DNA of 46,647 nucleotides from the NCBI GenBank assembly GCA_041627895.1, contig JBFKQC010000027.1, positions 1-46,647 of the forward strand. The letters are read 5' to 3'. This document shows, in pieces, positions 7,897 to 16,389 of this stretch (positions are counted from its first letter, which is position 1; each line of letters begins with the position of its first letter). The notes beneath the pieces are model-generated. The model saw nothing but the letters and a program-made list of their open reading frames with translations, did no database searches and was not told the origin of the DNA. Position numbers and translations under genes: made by a program. Source of the stretch: JBFKQC01 sp041627895. GTDB lineage: Bacteria > Pseudomonadota > Alphaproteobacteria > Rhodobacterales > Rhodobacteraceae.

Positions 7897-7925
7897 AGCG
7901 CCCGCCCGAGGGGCAATCGGGCGCT
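7897..7925 (-). terminator. Hairpin downstream of guanine deaminase (possible terminator)
   Basis: AGCGCCCG at 7897-7904 pairs with CGGGCGCT at 7918-7925. Reading leftward the stem is followed by a short TTT only, so it would be a weak intrinsic terminator for guaD. The rest of the 222-base convergent gap (7804-8025) shows no gene. Confidence 0.45.
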
Positions 7926-8025
7926 CGCGCGGCGGCCTTCGGCCTTGTTCCGCGCGGGAAGAAGAACCGGGTCTTTTTCTCGGTGACAAATCCGCATCCC
8001 GCGCCCCCGCGGCGGGCACCGCGCG

Positions 8026-9318
8026 TCAGGCGAGGGGCTTGCCTGCCACCCAGACCTGGGCGATGGCGCGGTCGTCGCCCATCATGATCGTCGGGAAGAG
8101 CGCCTCCCACAGCGTTTCGGCGCGGGCGGCGCGCTGGGCGATCGCCGGGGTCGAGGCGAGGTCGAGGGCGATCAGGTCGGCCTCGATCCCGACGGCGAGG
8201 TTGCCGATCCGGTCGTCCATGCGCAGCGCGCGGGCCGAGCCGGCGGTGGCGAGCCAGTAGAGCCGTGCCGGGTGCAGCGCGGTGCCCTTGAGCTGGCCGA
8301 TCTCGTAGGCCGCGGCCATGGTGCGCAGCATCGAGAAGGACGAGCCGCCGCCGGTGTCGGTGGCCAGCCCGATGCGCTGGCCTTCGGCCATCAGCCCGGC
8401 CATGTCGAACAGCCCCGAGCCGATGAAGGTGTTGGAGGTGGGGCAATGCACCAGCGCGGCGCCGGTCTCGGCCAGCCGCGCGCGTTCGCGGCCCGTGAGG
8501 TGGATCGCGTGGCCATAGAGCCCGCCGGGCCCGAGCAGCCCGTGCGCCTCGTAGGTGTCGAGATAGTCGCGGGCCTGCGGATAGAGGCCGAGGACCCAGT
8601 CGATCTCGTCGGTCTGCTCGCTGAGGTGCGTCTGCATCGGGCAGTCGGGGTGCTCGGCCCAGAGCGCGCCGAGCGCGGCAAGCTGGTCCGGCGTCGAGGT
8701 GGGCGAGAAGCGCGGCGTGATCGCATAGCTCAGCCTGTCCTTCCCGTGCCAGTGCTGCAGAAGCCGCTTGCTGTCGTCGTAGGCCGATTGCGCGGTGTCG
8801 CAGAGGCCCTCGGGGGCGTTGCGGTCCATGCAGGTCTTGCCGCCCACCGCCCGGAGCCCGCGGCGGTCCGCCTCGGCGAAATAGGCGTCGACGCTTGCGG
8901 GGTGGATCGTGCAGTAGCTGCACACGGTGGTGGTGCCGTTCGCCAGCGTCAGGTCGAAATAGCGCGCGGCGATCTCGGCGGCATGGGCCGGGTCGGCGAA
9001 GCGCATCTCTTCGGGGAAGGTGTAGGCGTTCAGCCAGTCGATCAGGCGCTTGCCCCAGCTCGCGATGATCGCGGTCTGCGGATAATGCGCATGGGCGTCG
9101 ACGAAGCCCGCGGTGATCAGCGCGTCCTTCATGTCGGTGACGGCGGCGTCGGGGTGGGCGCGGCGCAGATCGTCGGCCGGGCCGAGCGCGGCGATCCGGC
9201 CGTGCTCGACCAGCAAGCCGCCGCGGGTCTCGTGGCGGGCGGCTTCGTCCGGGGGCGTGTGGAACGGATCGGCGGTGAAGCCGAGCGTCTGTCCGAGAAT
9301 CAGCGTCTTGCCGGTCAT
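8026..9318 (-). CDS. guaD: Guanine deaminase
   Basis: Zinc amidohydrolase that converts guanine to xanthine and ammonia, 430 residues, normal for bacterial GuaD. The metal-site HxH is in DAHAHYPQ at about 73-80. Family-typical segments follow: CSYCTIHPASVDAYF, PRFSPTSTPDQLAALG, MQTHLSEQ with its zinc histidine, GHAIHLTGRE, HCPTSNTFIGSGLF and DTGGGSSFSML with the catalytic Asp. GAGGGG precedes the ATG at 9318. It is a monocistronic leftward gene between the 8-oxoguanine deaminase gene (tail to tail) and mgtE (divergent). Xanthine dehydrogenase genes, the next step, are not in this window. Confidence 0.93.
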   Translation of the reverse strand: MTGKTLILGQTLGFTADPFHTPPDEAARHETRGGLLVEHGRIAALGPADDLRRAHPDAAVTDMKDALITAGFVDAHAHYPQTAIIASWGKRLIDWLNAYTFPEEMRFADPAHAAEIAARYFDLTLANGTTTVCSYCTIHPASVDAYFAEADRRGLRAVGGKTCMDRNAPEGLCDTAQSAYDDSKRLLQHWHGKDRLSYAITPRFSPTSTPDQLAALGALWAEHPDCPMQTHLSEQTDEIDWVLGLYPQARDYLDTYEAHGLLGPGGLYGHAIHLTGRERARLAETGAALVHCPTSNTFIGSGLFDMAGLMAEGQRIGLATDTGGGSSFSMLRTMAAAYEIGQLKGTALHPARLYWLATAGSARALRMDDRIGNLAVGIEADLIALDLASTPAIAQRAARAETLWEALFPTIMMGDDRAIAQVWVAGKPLA

Positions 9319-9442
9319 TTGCGGGTCCCCTCCTGCCGTCCGCCACGATATTCGCCGCGCGGCATCCGGTAAATTGCGGAGCGTCCCCTTTTCTGATGAA
9401 AGACCTTCACGATTCTCCGCAAACCCGCCGGGAGGACAGCCG

Positions 9443-10840
9443 ATGGCCGAGACACCAGAGCGCGACGAGACCCGGGAGGACGAGGAGCGCGAGGACCGTT
9501 ACGAGCTGAACCCGGGCGCGGTCGCGGCCATCGTCGAGGCGGCCGAGGCCTACGATGCCGAAACGCTGACCGCGCTGCTCGAACCGCTGCACGCGGCCGA
9601 CATCGCCGACCTTCTGGAACAGGTCGATCCCGAGGACCGGACCCGCATCCTGCAGGTCTACGGCGCCGAGATGGACGGCGAGATCCTTTCCGAGATCGAC
9701 GAATCGATCCGCGAGGAGGTGATCGAGGCGCTGGCGCCCGAGGTGCTGAACGAGGCGGTGCGCGAGCTCGAATCGGACGACGTGGTCGACCTGATCGAGG
9801 ACCTCGAGGAAGAGCAGCAGGAAGCCATCCTCGAGGCGCTGGAGGACAGCGACCGGGTGGCGGTGCAGCAGGCGCTGACCTGGCCGGAATATTCCGCCGG
9901 CCGCCTGATGCAGACCGAGATCGTCGCCGCGCCGGAACACTGGACCGTGGGCGAGGCGATCGACTATCTGCGGGCGCGCGACGATCTGCCCGAGGATTTC
10001 TACCACGTGATCCTGGTCGATCCGGCCTACAAGCCGGTGGGCAACGTCACGCTGGGCAAGATCCTCAGCCACCGCCGCGAGGTGAAGCTGAAGCACATCG
10101 TGGAAGAGACCTTCCACACCATCGAGGCGACCGAGGAAGAGGGCGACGTCGCCTATGCCTTCAACCAGTATCACCTGATCTCGGCGCCGGTGGTGAATGC
10201 CGAGGGCCGGCTGGTGGGCGTGATCACCATCGACGACGCGATGATCGTGCTGGACGAGGAGCACGAGGAGGACATCCTGCGCCTCGCCGGCGTGGGCGAG
10301 GAAAGCTCGCTGTCGGACCGGGTGATCGCGACGACCAGGCGGCGGTTTCCGTGGCTTGCGGTGAACCTGGTCACAGCGGTACTGGCCTCGCTGGTGATCG
10401 CGATCTTCGAGGATGCGATCGCGCAGATCGTGGCGCTGGCGGTGCTGATGCCGATCGTCGCCTCGATGGGCGGCAACGCGGGCACGCAGTCGCTGACCGT
10501 CGCGGTGCGGGCGATCGCGACCAAGGACCTGACGGGGTCCAACGTCTGGCGGGTGATCCGGCGCGAGGCGCTGGTGGGGCTGGTCAACGGGGTCGCCTTT
10601 GCCGTGATGATGGGCATCGTCGGCGTGATCTGGTTCGGGTCCTGGGCGCTCGGCGGGGTGATCGCGACGGCGATGGTGATCAACCTTGTCGTGGCGGGGC
10701 TGGCCGGGGCGGGCATCCCGGTGATCCTCGAGCGGCTCCGGATCGACCCGGCGCTGGCCTCGGGCGCGTTCGTGACGACGGTGACGGACGTGGTGGGCTT
10801 CTTCGCCTTCCTCGGCCTCGCCGCGCTGGTGCTTCTGTGA
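9443..10840 (+). CDS. mgtE: Magnesium transporter MgtE
   Basis: Inner-membrane Mg2+ channel of 465 residues, the usual MgtE size. A very acidic N-terminal domain (MgtE_N, about 25-140, with LLEPLHAADIADLLEQ and SDDVVDLIEDLEEEQQ) is followed by two CBS domains (about 150-270). Five transmembrane helices come after about residue 290. The pore-forming stretch with MPIVASMGGNAGTQSLTVAVRA and the final TDVVGFFAFLGLA helix are intact. The acidic cytoplasmic domains act as the Mg2+ sensor that closes the pore. I chose the ATG at 9443 because GGAGGA lies at 9431-9436; the upstream open frame has no MgtE similarity. Its stop overlaps the cyclo-ligase start. Confidence 0.95.
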   Translation: MAETPERDETREDEEREDRYELNPGAVAAIVEAAEAYDAETLTALLEPLHAADIADLLEQVDPEDRTRILQVYGAEMDGEILSEIDESIREEVIEALAPEVLNEAVRELESDDVVDLIEDLEEEQQEAILEALEDSDRVAVQQALTWPEYSAGRLMQTEIVAAPEHWTVGEAIDYLRARDDLPEDFYHVILVDPAYKPVGNVTLGKILSHRREVKLKHIVEETFHTIEATEEEGDVAYAFNQYHLISAPVVNAEGRLVGVITIDDAMIVLDEEHEEDILRLAGVGEESSLSDRVIATTRRRFPWLAVNLVTAVLASLVIAIFEDAIAQIVALAVLMPIVASMGGNAGTQSLTVAVRAIATKDLTGSNVWRVIRREALVGLVNGVAFAVMMGIVGVIWFGSWALGGVIATAMVINLVVAGLAGAGIPVILERLRIDPALASGAFVTTVTDVVGFFAFLGLAALVLL

Positions 10841-11394
10841 CCCTGTCCGGGGCCAAGGACGCGGCCCGCCGTGCGGCATTCGGGCGGCGGAAGGCGGCGC
10901 ATGGCGCGGGGCTCGACGCTGCGGCGCAGGAGGCGCTGCGCCAGGCGCTGGCGCCCTGGGCCGGGCGGGTGCTGTCGGGCTACATGCCGATCCGGACCGA
11001 GGCCGACCCGCTGCCGGTGATGGCGGAATGGCGCGCGCCGGTCGGTGTGCCGGTGATCCTGGGGCGCGGGCGGCCGCTGGCGTTTCACCGCTGGCGGCCG
11101 GGGGCCGAGATGGTCGAGGGTCCGTTCGGCGCGCTGGTGCCGGCGGCGGCCGAAGAGGTGGTGCCGGAGGTTCTGATCGTGCCGCTGCTGGCCTTCGACG
11201 CGCGGGGCTACCGGCTGGGCTATGGCGGCGGCTTTTACGACCGCACGCTGGAGCGGCTGCGCGCGGCGGCACCGGGGACGGTCGCCATCGGGTTCGCCTA
11301 TGCCGCGCAACAGGTCGCGGACCTGCCGGCCGAGGCCACCGACCAGCGGCTCGATGCGGTCGCGACCGAGCGCGGGATCATCCGGTTCGGCTGA
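10837..11394 (+). CDS. 5-formyltetrahydrofolate cyclo-ligase
   Basis: Cytosolic enzyme that uses ATP to convert 5-formyl-THF to 5,10-methenyl-THF, returning this folate to one-carbon metabolism. 185 residues, normal for the family. The signatures are SGYMPIRTEADPLPVM, the C-terminal LIVPLLAFDARGYRLGYGGGFYDRTL with the ATP/folate-binding YGGGFYDR, and the terminal Gln-Arg-Leu-Asp block (TDQRLDAVATERG). The start is GTG at 10837 overlapping the mgtE stop (GTGA), so it is translationally coupled to mgtE. Gene names in use are ygfA, fau or MTHFS. The call is firm. Confidence 0.92.
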   Translation: MTLSGAKDAARRAAFGRRKAAHGAGLDAAAQEALRQALAPWAGRVLSGYMPIRTEADPLPVMAEWRAPVGVPVILGRGRPLAFHRWRPGAEMVEGPFGALVPAAAEEVVPEVLIVPLLAFDARGYRLGYGGGFYDRTLERLRAAAPGTVAIGFAYAAQQVADLPAEATDQRLDAVATERGIIRFG

Positions 11395-11424
11395 TCCCGA
11401 AGCGATGTCCGGCTGTGCGCGGGC

Positions 11425-11652
11425 TCAGCCCTCGCCGCAGGCGCCTCCGTCGCCGTCACAGGGCGAATCGTTGCCCCTGTCGGGATGCGGATCGGTGGCG
11501 CGGCCCTTGTCGTGGGCGTGGTTGGCGCCGCGGCCGTGATCGATTCCGTTCAGGCTGGGCTTGCCGCCCTTGTCGGCGAAGGCGGTGCCCGGTGCCGACA
11601 ATGCAAGCGCGGCGAACAAGGCGACCGCACCCGGGATGTGCCGCATCAACAT
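11425..11652 (-). CDS. Small secreted protein of unknown function
   Basis: A 75-residue protein with a clear signal peptide (MLMRHIPGAVALFAALALSA, cleavage likely after AFA near residue 26). The mature part of about 50 residues is very hydrophilic, rich in Gly, Asp, His and Asn, with two cysteines near the end (CDGDGGACGEG). It is not recognised as a known family; the Asp/His content suggests metal or calcium binding but no defined site is seen. GAGGGGAG precedes the start; an internal ATG two codons later is possible. An FNR-type promoter lies just upstream (11680-11720), which points to low-oxygen expression. Confidence 0.65.
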   Translation of the reverse strand: MLMRHIPGAVALFAALALSAPGTAFADKGGKPSLNGIDHGRGANHAHDKGRATDPHPDRGNDSPCDGDGGACGEG

Positions 11653-11679
11653 GGTAATACTCCCCTCACTAAGGTCTCG

Positions 11680-11720
11680 ACTATAGCACACCCGCCCCGG
11701 CGCGGTTTGATTCGGGTCAA
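11680..11720 (-). promoter_or_regulatory. FNR/FnrL-type promoter of the small secreted protein
   Basis: An FNR-like box TTGAT-N4-GTCAA (11707-11720; TTGAC-N4-ATCAA when read leftward) lies upstream of a strong -10 element TATAGT (complement of 11680-11685). With the -10 hexamer placed at -12 to -7, the box centre falls at about -41, the classical class II activation position for FNR-type activators. The downstream gene starts at 11652. The spacing makes chance less likely. The regulator itself is not in this window. Confidence 0.65.
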
Positions 11721-11785
11721 TCGAGCGGCAGGCCGGCCGATGTTCCGCCTTGCCCTGACGCGGTGCGCGCCATAGGGCTGGGGCC

Positions 11786-12598
11786 ATGAGAATACTGTTT
11801 CTGGGCGATGTCGTCGGCCGGTCCGGCCGCGAGGCGATCGGCGCGCACCTGCCGCGGCTGCGCGCCGAGTGGCGGCTGGATTTCGTCGTTCTCAACGCCG
11901 AGAACGCCACCAACGGCGCCGGTCTGTCGGCGGCGCATGCCAGGCTGCTGCTGGAGGCCGGCGCCGATTGCCTGACGCTTGGCGACCACGCCTTCGACCA
12001 GCGCGAGATGCTGCAGTTCATCGAGACCGAACCGCGCATCCTGCGCCCGCTGAACTACGCCCGGGCGGCACCCGGCACGGGCGCGCGCCTGTTCGAGGCC
12101 ACGCGGGGCCGCAAGGTGCTGGTGGCGCAGGTGCTGGGCCAGGTGTTCATGAAACGCGCCTTTGCCGACCCGTTCTCGGCCGTCGACGAGGTGCTGAAGC
12201 GGCATCCGTTGGGCGGGCAGGCCGCCGCCACGCTGGTCGAGATGCATTGCGAGGCGACGTCCGAGAAGATGGCGATGGGGCATTGGTGCGACGGGCGCGC
12301 CAGCGCGGTCGTGGGCACGCATACCCATGTGCCCACCGCGGACGCGATGCTGCTGCCGGGCGGCACCGCCTATCTGACCGATGCCGGCATGTGCGGCGAC
12401 TATGCCTCGGTGATCGGCATGGACAAGGCCGAGCCGATGCGGCGGTTCATCACCGGCATGTCCGGCGGGCGGTTCACTCCGGCGGGCGGCGCGGCGACGC
12501 TGTCGGGGCTTTACGTCGAGACCGACGACGCCACCGGCAGGGCGACGCGCGCCGCGATGGTGCGCGATGGCGGCCTGTTGCAGGCCGCGGCGCCCTGA
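11786..12598 (+). CDS. ymdB: YmdB-type metallophosphoesterase (TIGR00282 family)
   Basis: Dinuclear-metal phosphoesterase of 270 residues. Relatives (Bacillus YmdB) hydrolyse 2',3'-cyclic nucleotides or related phosphodiesters and affect RNA turnover. Metal-site residues match the family: Asp8 (FLGDVVG), Glu39-Asn40 (NAENATNG), His68 (GDHAFD), His154 (EMHCEATSEK) and His179/His181 (GTHTHVPTAD). Position 67 is Asp instead of the Asn seen in the Bacillus protein, which I believe is common in alphaproteobacterial members. It often lies next to 5-formyl-THF cyclo-ligase genes, as here, with only the opposite-strand small gene between. Confidence 0.9.
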   Translation: MRILFLGDVVGRSGREAIGAHLPRLRAEWRLDFVVLNAENATNGAGLSAAHARLLLEAGADCLTLGDHAFDQREMLQFIETEPRILRPLNYARAAPGTGARLFEATRGRKVLVAQVLGQVFMKRAFADPFSAVDEVLKRHPLGGQAAATLVEMHCEATSEKMAMGHWCDGRASAVVGTHTHVPTADAMLLPGGTAYLTDAGMCGDYASVIGMDKAEPMRRFITGMSGGRFTPAGGAATLSGLYVETDDATGRATRAAMVRDGGLLQAAAP

Positions 12599-12661
12599 GG
12601 CACGGCGGCGGCGGGGCGGCCTGACGCTGCGGGCGCCTGCGGCAGAGGTATCTGGGACCGG

Positions 12662-13606
12662 ATGAAGAGCGGAGCCATGACACGGGGCGAGCGGGCGGCG
12701 CTGATTGCGCTTCTGATCCTATTCGGCGCGGGCTGGGGCGCGACCCAGCCCTTCGCCAAGATCGCGGTCAGCGAGGGCTACCGGCCGCTGGGGCTGATCT
12801 TCTGGCAACTGGTGATCTCGGGTGCGCTCTTGGGCGCGGTGCTGCGGCTCAGGCGGCGGCCGCTGCCGCTTGGGGCGCCGCAGATGCGCATGTACCTGGT
12901 GATCGCGCTGATCGGCACGGTGCTGCCGAATTCGGCGAGCTACCAGGCCGCGGTCTATTTGCCGGCGGGGATCCTGTCGATCACCATTGCGATGGTGCCG
13001 ATCTTCGGCTTTCCCATCGCCCTGGCGATGGGCAACGAGCGGTTCGGCTGGGTGCGCTTCGCCGGGCTTCTCTGCGGGATGCTGGGCGTGGTGATCCTGA
13101 TCGGCCCCGAGGCCAGCCTGCCCGAGCGCGCCATGGTGGCCTTCATCCCGCTGGCGCTGGTGGCGCCGGCGTTCTACGGGCTCGAGGGCAACGTGGTGGC
13201 GAAATGGGGCACCGGCGGGCTGGGGCCGATCCAGTTGTTGTGCGGGGCGTCGGTCGTCGGCGCCGCGATCGCCCTGCCGCTGGCGCTGCTGTCGGGGCAG
13301 TTCATCGACCCGCGCCCGCCCTGGGGCGCGCCGGATCTGGCGCTGATCGCCAGTTCGGCGATCCATGCGCTGGTTTATACCGGGTATGTCTGGCTGATCG
13401 GGCGGGCGGGGGCGGTTTTCGCCGCGCAGGTCGCCTATCTTGTCACCGGCTTCGGGGTGATCTGGGCGATGCTGATCCTGGGCGAAAGCTATACTGCGTG
13501 GGTCTGGGCGGCGATGGCGGTGATGTTCCTGGGGCTTTTCCTGGTGCAGCCGCGCGGGTATCAGGCCGGTATGCCCGGCTCGGTGCCGGGCCGGGAATCG
13601 CCCTGA
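12662..13606 (+). CDS. EamA/DMT family transporter
   Basis: Inner-membrane permease of 314 residues with about ten hydrophobic segments arranged as two EamA repeats (about 10-145 and 155-295). Typical features are the N-terminal LFGAGWGATQPFAK segment and the second repeat with AYLVTGFGVIWAMLILGE before the last helix. Drug/metabolite transporters of this family export amino acids, metabolites or toxins; the substrate cannot be predicted. The start is ATG at 12662, and an in-frame ATG at 12677 is an alternative. It is followed 18 bases later by the SLC13 gene, so the two may share a transcript. Confidence 0.88.
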   Translation: MKSGAMTRGERAALIALLILFGAGWGATQPFAKIAVSEGYRPLGLIFWQLVISGALLGAVLRLRRRPLPLGAPQMRMYLVIALIGTVLPNSASYQAAVYLPAGILSITIAMVPIFGFPIALAMGNERFGWVRFAGLLCGMLGVVILIGPEASLPERAMVAFIPLALVAPAFYGLEGNVVAKWGTGGLGPIQLLCGASVVGAAIALPLALLSGQFIDPRPPWGAPDLALIASSAIHALVYTGYVWLIGRAGAVFAAQVAYLVTGFGVIWAMLILGESYTAWVWAAMAVMFLGLFLVQPRGYQAGMPGSVPGRESP

Positions 13607-13624
13607 ACGGGATCGTGCGCGCAG

Positions 13625-15406
13625 ATGGACCTTCTCAACCTTTCCGAGACCGGCTCTGCCGTTCTGGCCCTGACCGTGGTCGCGGTCATGTTCGTGCTGT
13701 TCCTGCGCGAGGTCTATCCGCCCGAGGTGACGGCGATGGCGGGCGCGGCGGTGCTGCTGACGCTGGGTGTCCTGCCCTACGGCGACGCGCTGGAGGTGTT
13801 GTCGAACCCGGCGCCCTGGACGATCGCGGCGATGTTCATCGTGATGGGGGCGCTGGTGCGCACCGGCGCGCTGGAATGGTTCACGCGGCTCGCCGAGTCG
13901 CGGGCCGACACCAATCCGGGCCTCGCGATCGCGGCGCTGTTGGGGCTGGTGGTCGTGGCCTCGGCCTTCGTCAACAACACGCCGGTCGTTCTGGTGATGA
14001 TCCCGGTCTTCGTGCAACTGGCGCGCAAGCTGAACGTCCATGCCAGCAAGCTGTTGATCCCGCTCAGCTATGCCGCGATCCTGGGCGGTGTGTGCACGCT
14101 GATCGGGACCTCGACCAACCTGCTGGTCGACGGTGTGGCGCGGGCGCGCGGGCTGGAACCCTTCACCATCTTCGAGGTGACGCCGATGGCGGTGGTGCTG
14201 GTCGCCTGGGGCGCGCTTTACCTACGCTTCGTCGGCGCACGGCTGCTGCCCGAGCGCGACAGCATGGCCGACCTGCTGAGTTCGGGCCGGTCGAAGATGA
14301 AGTTCTTCACCGAGGCGGTGATCCCGCCGGATTCGAACCTGATCGGGCGCGAGGTTCTGGGGGTGCAGCTGTTCAAGCGCGAGGGCGTGCGGCTGATCGA
14401 CGTGGTCCGCGGCGACATCTCGCTCAGGCGCAACCTGCAGGACGTCAAGCTGCAGGTCGGTGACCGGGTGGTGCTGCGCACCGCGATGACCGAGATTCTC
14501 AGCCTGCAGCGGAACAAGTCGCTGAAGCGCGTCGACCAGGTGTCGGCGGTCGAGACCACCACGGTGGAGGTGCTGATCACGCCGGGCGCCAAGATGGTGG
14601 GCCGCCGGCTGGGCGATCTGCGGCTGCGCCGGCGCTATGGCGTCTATACGCTGGCGGTGCACCGCAAGAACCAGAACATCGGCCGGCAGCTGGACGAGTT
14701 GCGCATCCAGGTGGGCGACACGCTGCTGCTGGAGGGCGCGCCGGCGGATATCCAGCGGCTCGCCTCGGACATGGAACTGGTGAACGTCACCGAGCCCTCG
14801 GACCGCGCCTATCGCCGCAGCCATGCGCCGCTGGCGCTGGCCGCGCTGGCCGGAATCGTCGTGCTGGCGGCGCTGGGCGTGGCGCCCATCCTGCTGCTGT
14901 CGGTGCTTGCGGTGACGGCGGTTCTGCTGACCCGCTGCATCGACGCCGACGAGGCGTTTTCGTTCATCGACGGGCGGCTTCTGGCACTGATCTTCGCGAT
15001 GCTCGCCATCGGCGCCGCGCTGGAGGCGTCGGGCGCGGTGCGGCTGATCGTCGAGGCCATCGCGCCCTATCTCGGCGGGCTGCCGCCGTTCCTGATCGTC
15101 TGGGCGTTCTACCTGCTGACGAGCGTCCTGACCGAGCTGGTGTCGAACAATGCCGTTGCCGTGGTGGTCACGCCGATCGCCATCGGCCTGGCGGACGCCA
15201 TCGGCGTCGATGCGCGTCCGCTGGTCGTCGCGGTGATGGTGGCGGCCTCGGCCAGCTTTGCCACGCCGATCGGCTATCAGACCAACATGCTGGTCTACGG
15301 CCCGGGCGGCTACCGCTTCGCCGACTTCCTGCGGGTGGGCATCCCGCTGAACATCAGCGTGGGGCTGATCGCCTCGGCGCTGATCCCGTATTTCTGGCCC
15401 TTGTAG
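13625..15406 (+). CDS. SLC13 family permease with TrkA-C domains
   Basis: Inner-membrane anion transporter of 593 residues in the DASS/SLC13 group. Membrane segments at about 10-205 include the FVNNTPVVLVMIP and GTSTNLLVDG hairpin motifs. Two cytoplasmic TrkA-C (RCK_C) domains follow (about 220-300 and 310-395, each with a VGDRVVL or VGDTLLL strand). A second membrane half comes after about 400, with ELVSNNAVAVVVTPI and ATPIGYQTNMLVYGPGGY. The duplicated SNT/NNT substrate-sodium motifs are intact. Relatives carry sulfate, dicarboxylates or other anions; the substrate is unknown. The last 53 bases overlap the oppositely oriented LysR coding end. Confidence 0.9.
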   Translation: MDLLNLSETGSAVLALTVVAVMFVLFLREVYPPEVTAMAGAAVLLTLGVLPYGDALEVLSNPAPWTIAAMFIVMGALVRTGALEWFTRLAESRADTNPGLAIAALLGLVVVASAFVNNTPVVLVMIPVFVQLARKLNVHASKLLIPLSYAAILGGVCTLIGTSTNLLVDGVARARGLEPFTIFEVTPMAVVLVAWGALYLRFVGARLLPERDSMADLLSSGRSKMKFFTEAVIPPDSNLIGREVLGVQLFKREGVRLIDVVRGDISLRRNLQDVKLQVGDRVVLRTAMTEILSLQRNKSLKRVDQVSAVETTTVEVLITPGAKMVGRRLGDLRLRRRYGVYTLAVHRKNQNIGRQLDELRIQVGDTLLLEGAPADIQRLASDMELVNVTEPSDRAYRRSHAPLALAALAGIVVLAALGVAPILLLSVLAVTAVLLTRCIDADEAFSFIDGRLLALIFAMLAIGAALEASGAVRLIVEAIAPYLGGLPPFLIVWAFYLLTSVLTELVSNNAVAVVVTPIAIGLADAIGVDARPLVVAVMVAASASFATPIGYQTNMLVYGPGGYRFADFLRVGIPLNISVGLIASALIPYFWPL

Positions 15407-16286
15407 CGTTGCGGTCGTCCGCGGCCTGCCGGCGCAGCCAGGCGATGAAGCGGCGCACGGCGGCGCGCTGCGGGCCGGGCCGGGTTTCGAGATGGAGGGT
15501 GCCGAAGCCGGGCTCGCAAAAGATCTCCACGAGGCGCCCGGCCTCGATGTCGTGCTGGACCAGCGGGCGCGGCGTATAGGTGACGCCGTCGCCGCGGCGC
15601 ACCGCCTCCATGATCAGGTTGCCGGGCATGTGCGAGATCATCAGCGGGCGGTCCAGCGCCATGCCGCGGCGGACAAACCAGCGCGCGACCTCGTCGGTGC
15701 CGAGCTCTTGCAGCCAGGGAAGCCCGACAAGGTCGGCCGGGCGTGGCGGGTTCTGGCCGCCGATCAGGCCCGGCGTGCCGACGATCAGCAAGTCCAGCTC
15801 CATCAGCACGTCGACCGGGGTCTGCGGCGCGGTGCGTTCGCGGTAGCGCATCGCCACGTCCAGCCCGCCGGCCGCGAGTTCGACCACTTGTCCGGTGGGA
15901 TTGAGCAGCAGCGTGACGTCGGGATTGCGGCTTTGGAAGTCGGGCAGGCGCGGCAGAAGCCAGCTGACGGCAAAGGCCGGCGACATGGTGATCCGCACCG
16001 GGCGCTGGCGTTCGTCTTCGCGAAACTCCGCCACGCCGCGGGCGATCCGGTCGAAGCCCCGGGCAAGGTCGCGGGCCAGCCGCTCGCCCTCTGGCGTCAG
16101 CCGGATGCCGCGGCCCTCGCGGGTCACGAGCGCCGCGCCGAGGTTGTCTTCGAGGGCGCGGACTTGCTGGCTGATCGCGGCGTGGGTGACGTTCAGCGCC
16201 GTTCCGGCGGCCGAATAGCTGCCGGACTCCGCCAGCGCGGCAAATGCCCTTAGCGCGTTCAGGGAAGGAAGCGATCGCCAGTCCAT
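15354..16286 (-). CDS. LysR family regulator (GcvA-like)
   Basis: Transcription factor of 310 residues. The helix-turn-helix spans about 8-65 (AFAALAESGSYSAAGTALNV and HAAISQQVRALEDNLGAALV), and the effector domain starts near residue 95 with PVRITMSPAFAVSWLLPRLP. This opening and the LPSLNALRAFAALAE N-terminus are typical of the GcvA-like LysR group. The last 20-odd residues are Arg/Ala-rich and overlap the SLC13 gene end. The gene is divergent from the GFA-DUF1059-EctC operon. A perfect palindrome abuts its start codon, which suggests autorepression and joint control of that operon. Confidence 0.93.
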   Translation of the reverse strand: MDWRSLPSLNALRAFAALAESGSYSAAGTALNVTHAAISQQVRALEDNLGAALVTREGRGIRLTPEGERLARDLARGFDRIARGVAEFREDERQRPVRITMSPAFAVSWLLPRLPDFQSRNPDVTLLLNPTGQVVELAAGGLDVAMRYRERTAPQTPVDVLMELDLLIVGTPGLIGGQNPPRPADLVGLPWLQELGTDEVARWFVRRGMALDRPLMISHMPGNLIMEAVRRGDGVTYTPRPLVQHDIEAGRLVEIFCEPGFGTLHLETRPGPQRAAVRRFIAWLRRQAADDRNATRARNTGSAPRRSAPR

Positions 16287-16288
16287 GC

Positions 16289-16303
16289 GTTAGAAATTCT
16301 AAC
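16289..16303. promoter_or_regulatory. Perfect 15-bp palindrome, probable LysR operator
   Basis: GTTAGAAATTCTAAC is a perfect palindrome with one central base and fits the T-N11-A rule for LysR binding sites. It starts two bases before the LysR ATG (16286), so bound regulator would block its own expression, and it lies about 90 bases before the divergent GFA gene. No other copy was seen in the window. Confidence 0.65.
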
Positions 16304-16389
16304 AGTACGGCAGGATAATTGAATCGCTTTCTTCGGCTTCATGGCAAATCATCGACCGGAAATGCCGGAAGATCGCGGGACGGGATGCA

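Noticed and set aside
9407..11272. Minus-strand open frame antisense to mgtE.
   Set aside because: It is an Arg/His/Asp-rich translation typical of a shadow of a high-GC gene; mgtE is certain in this region.
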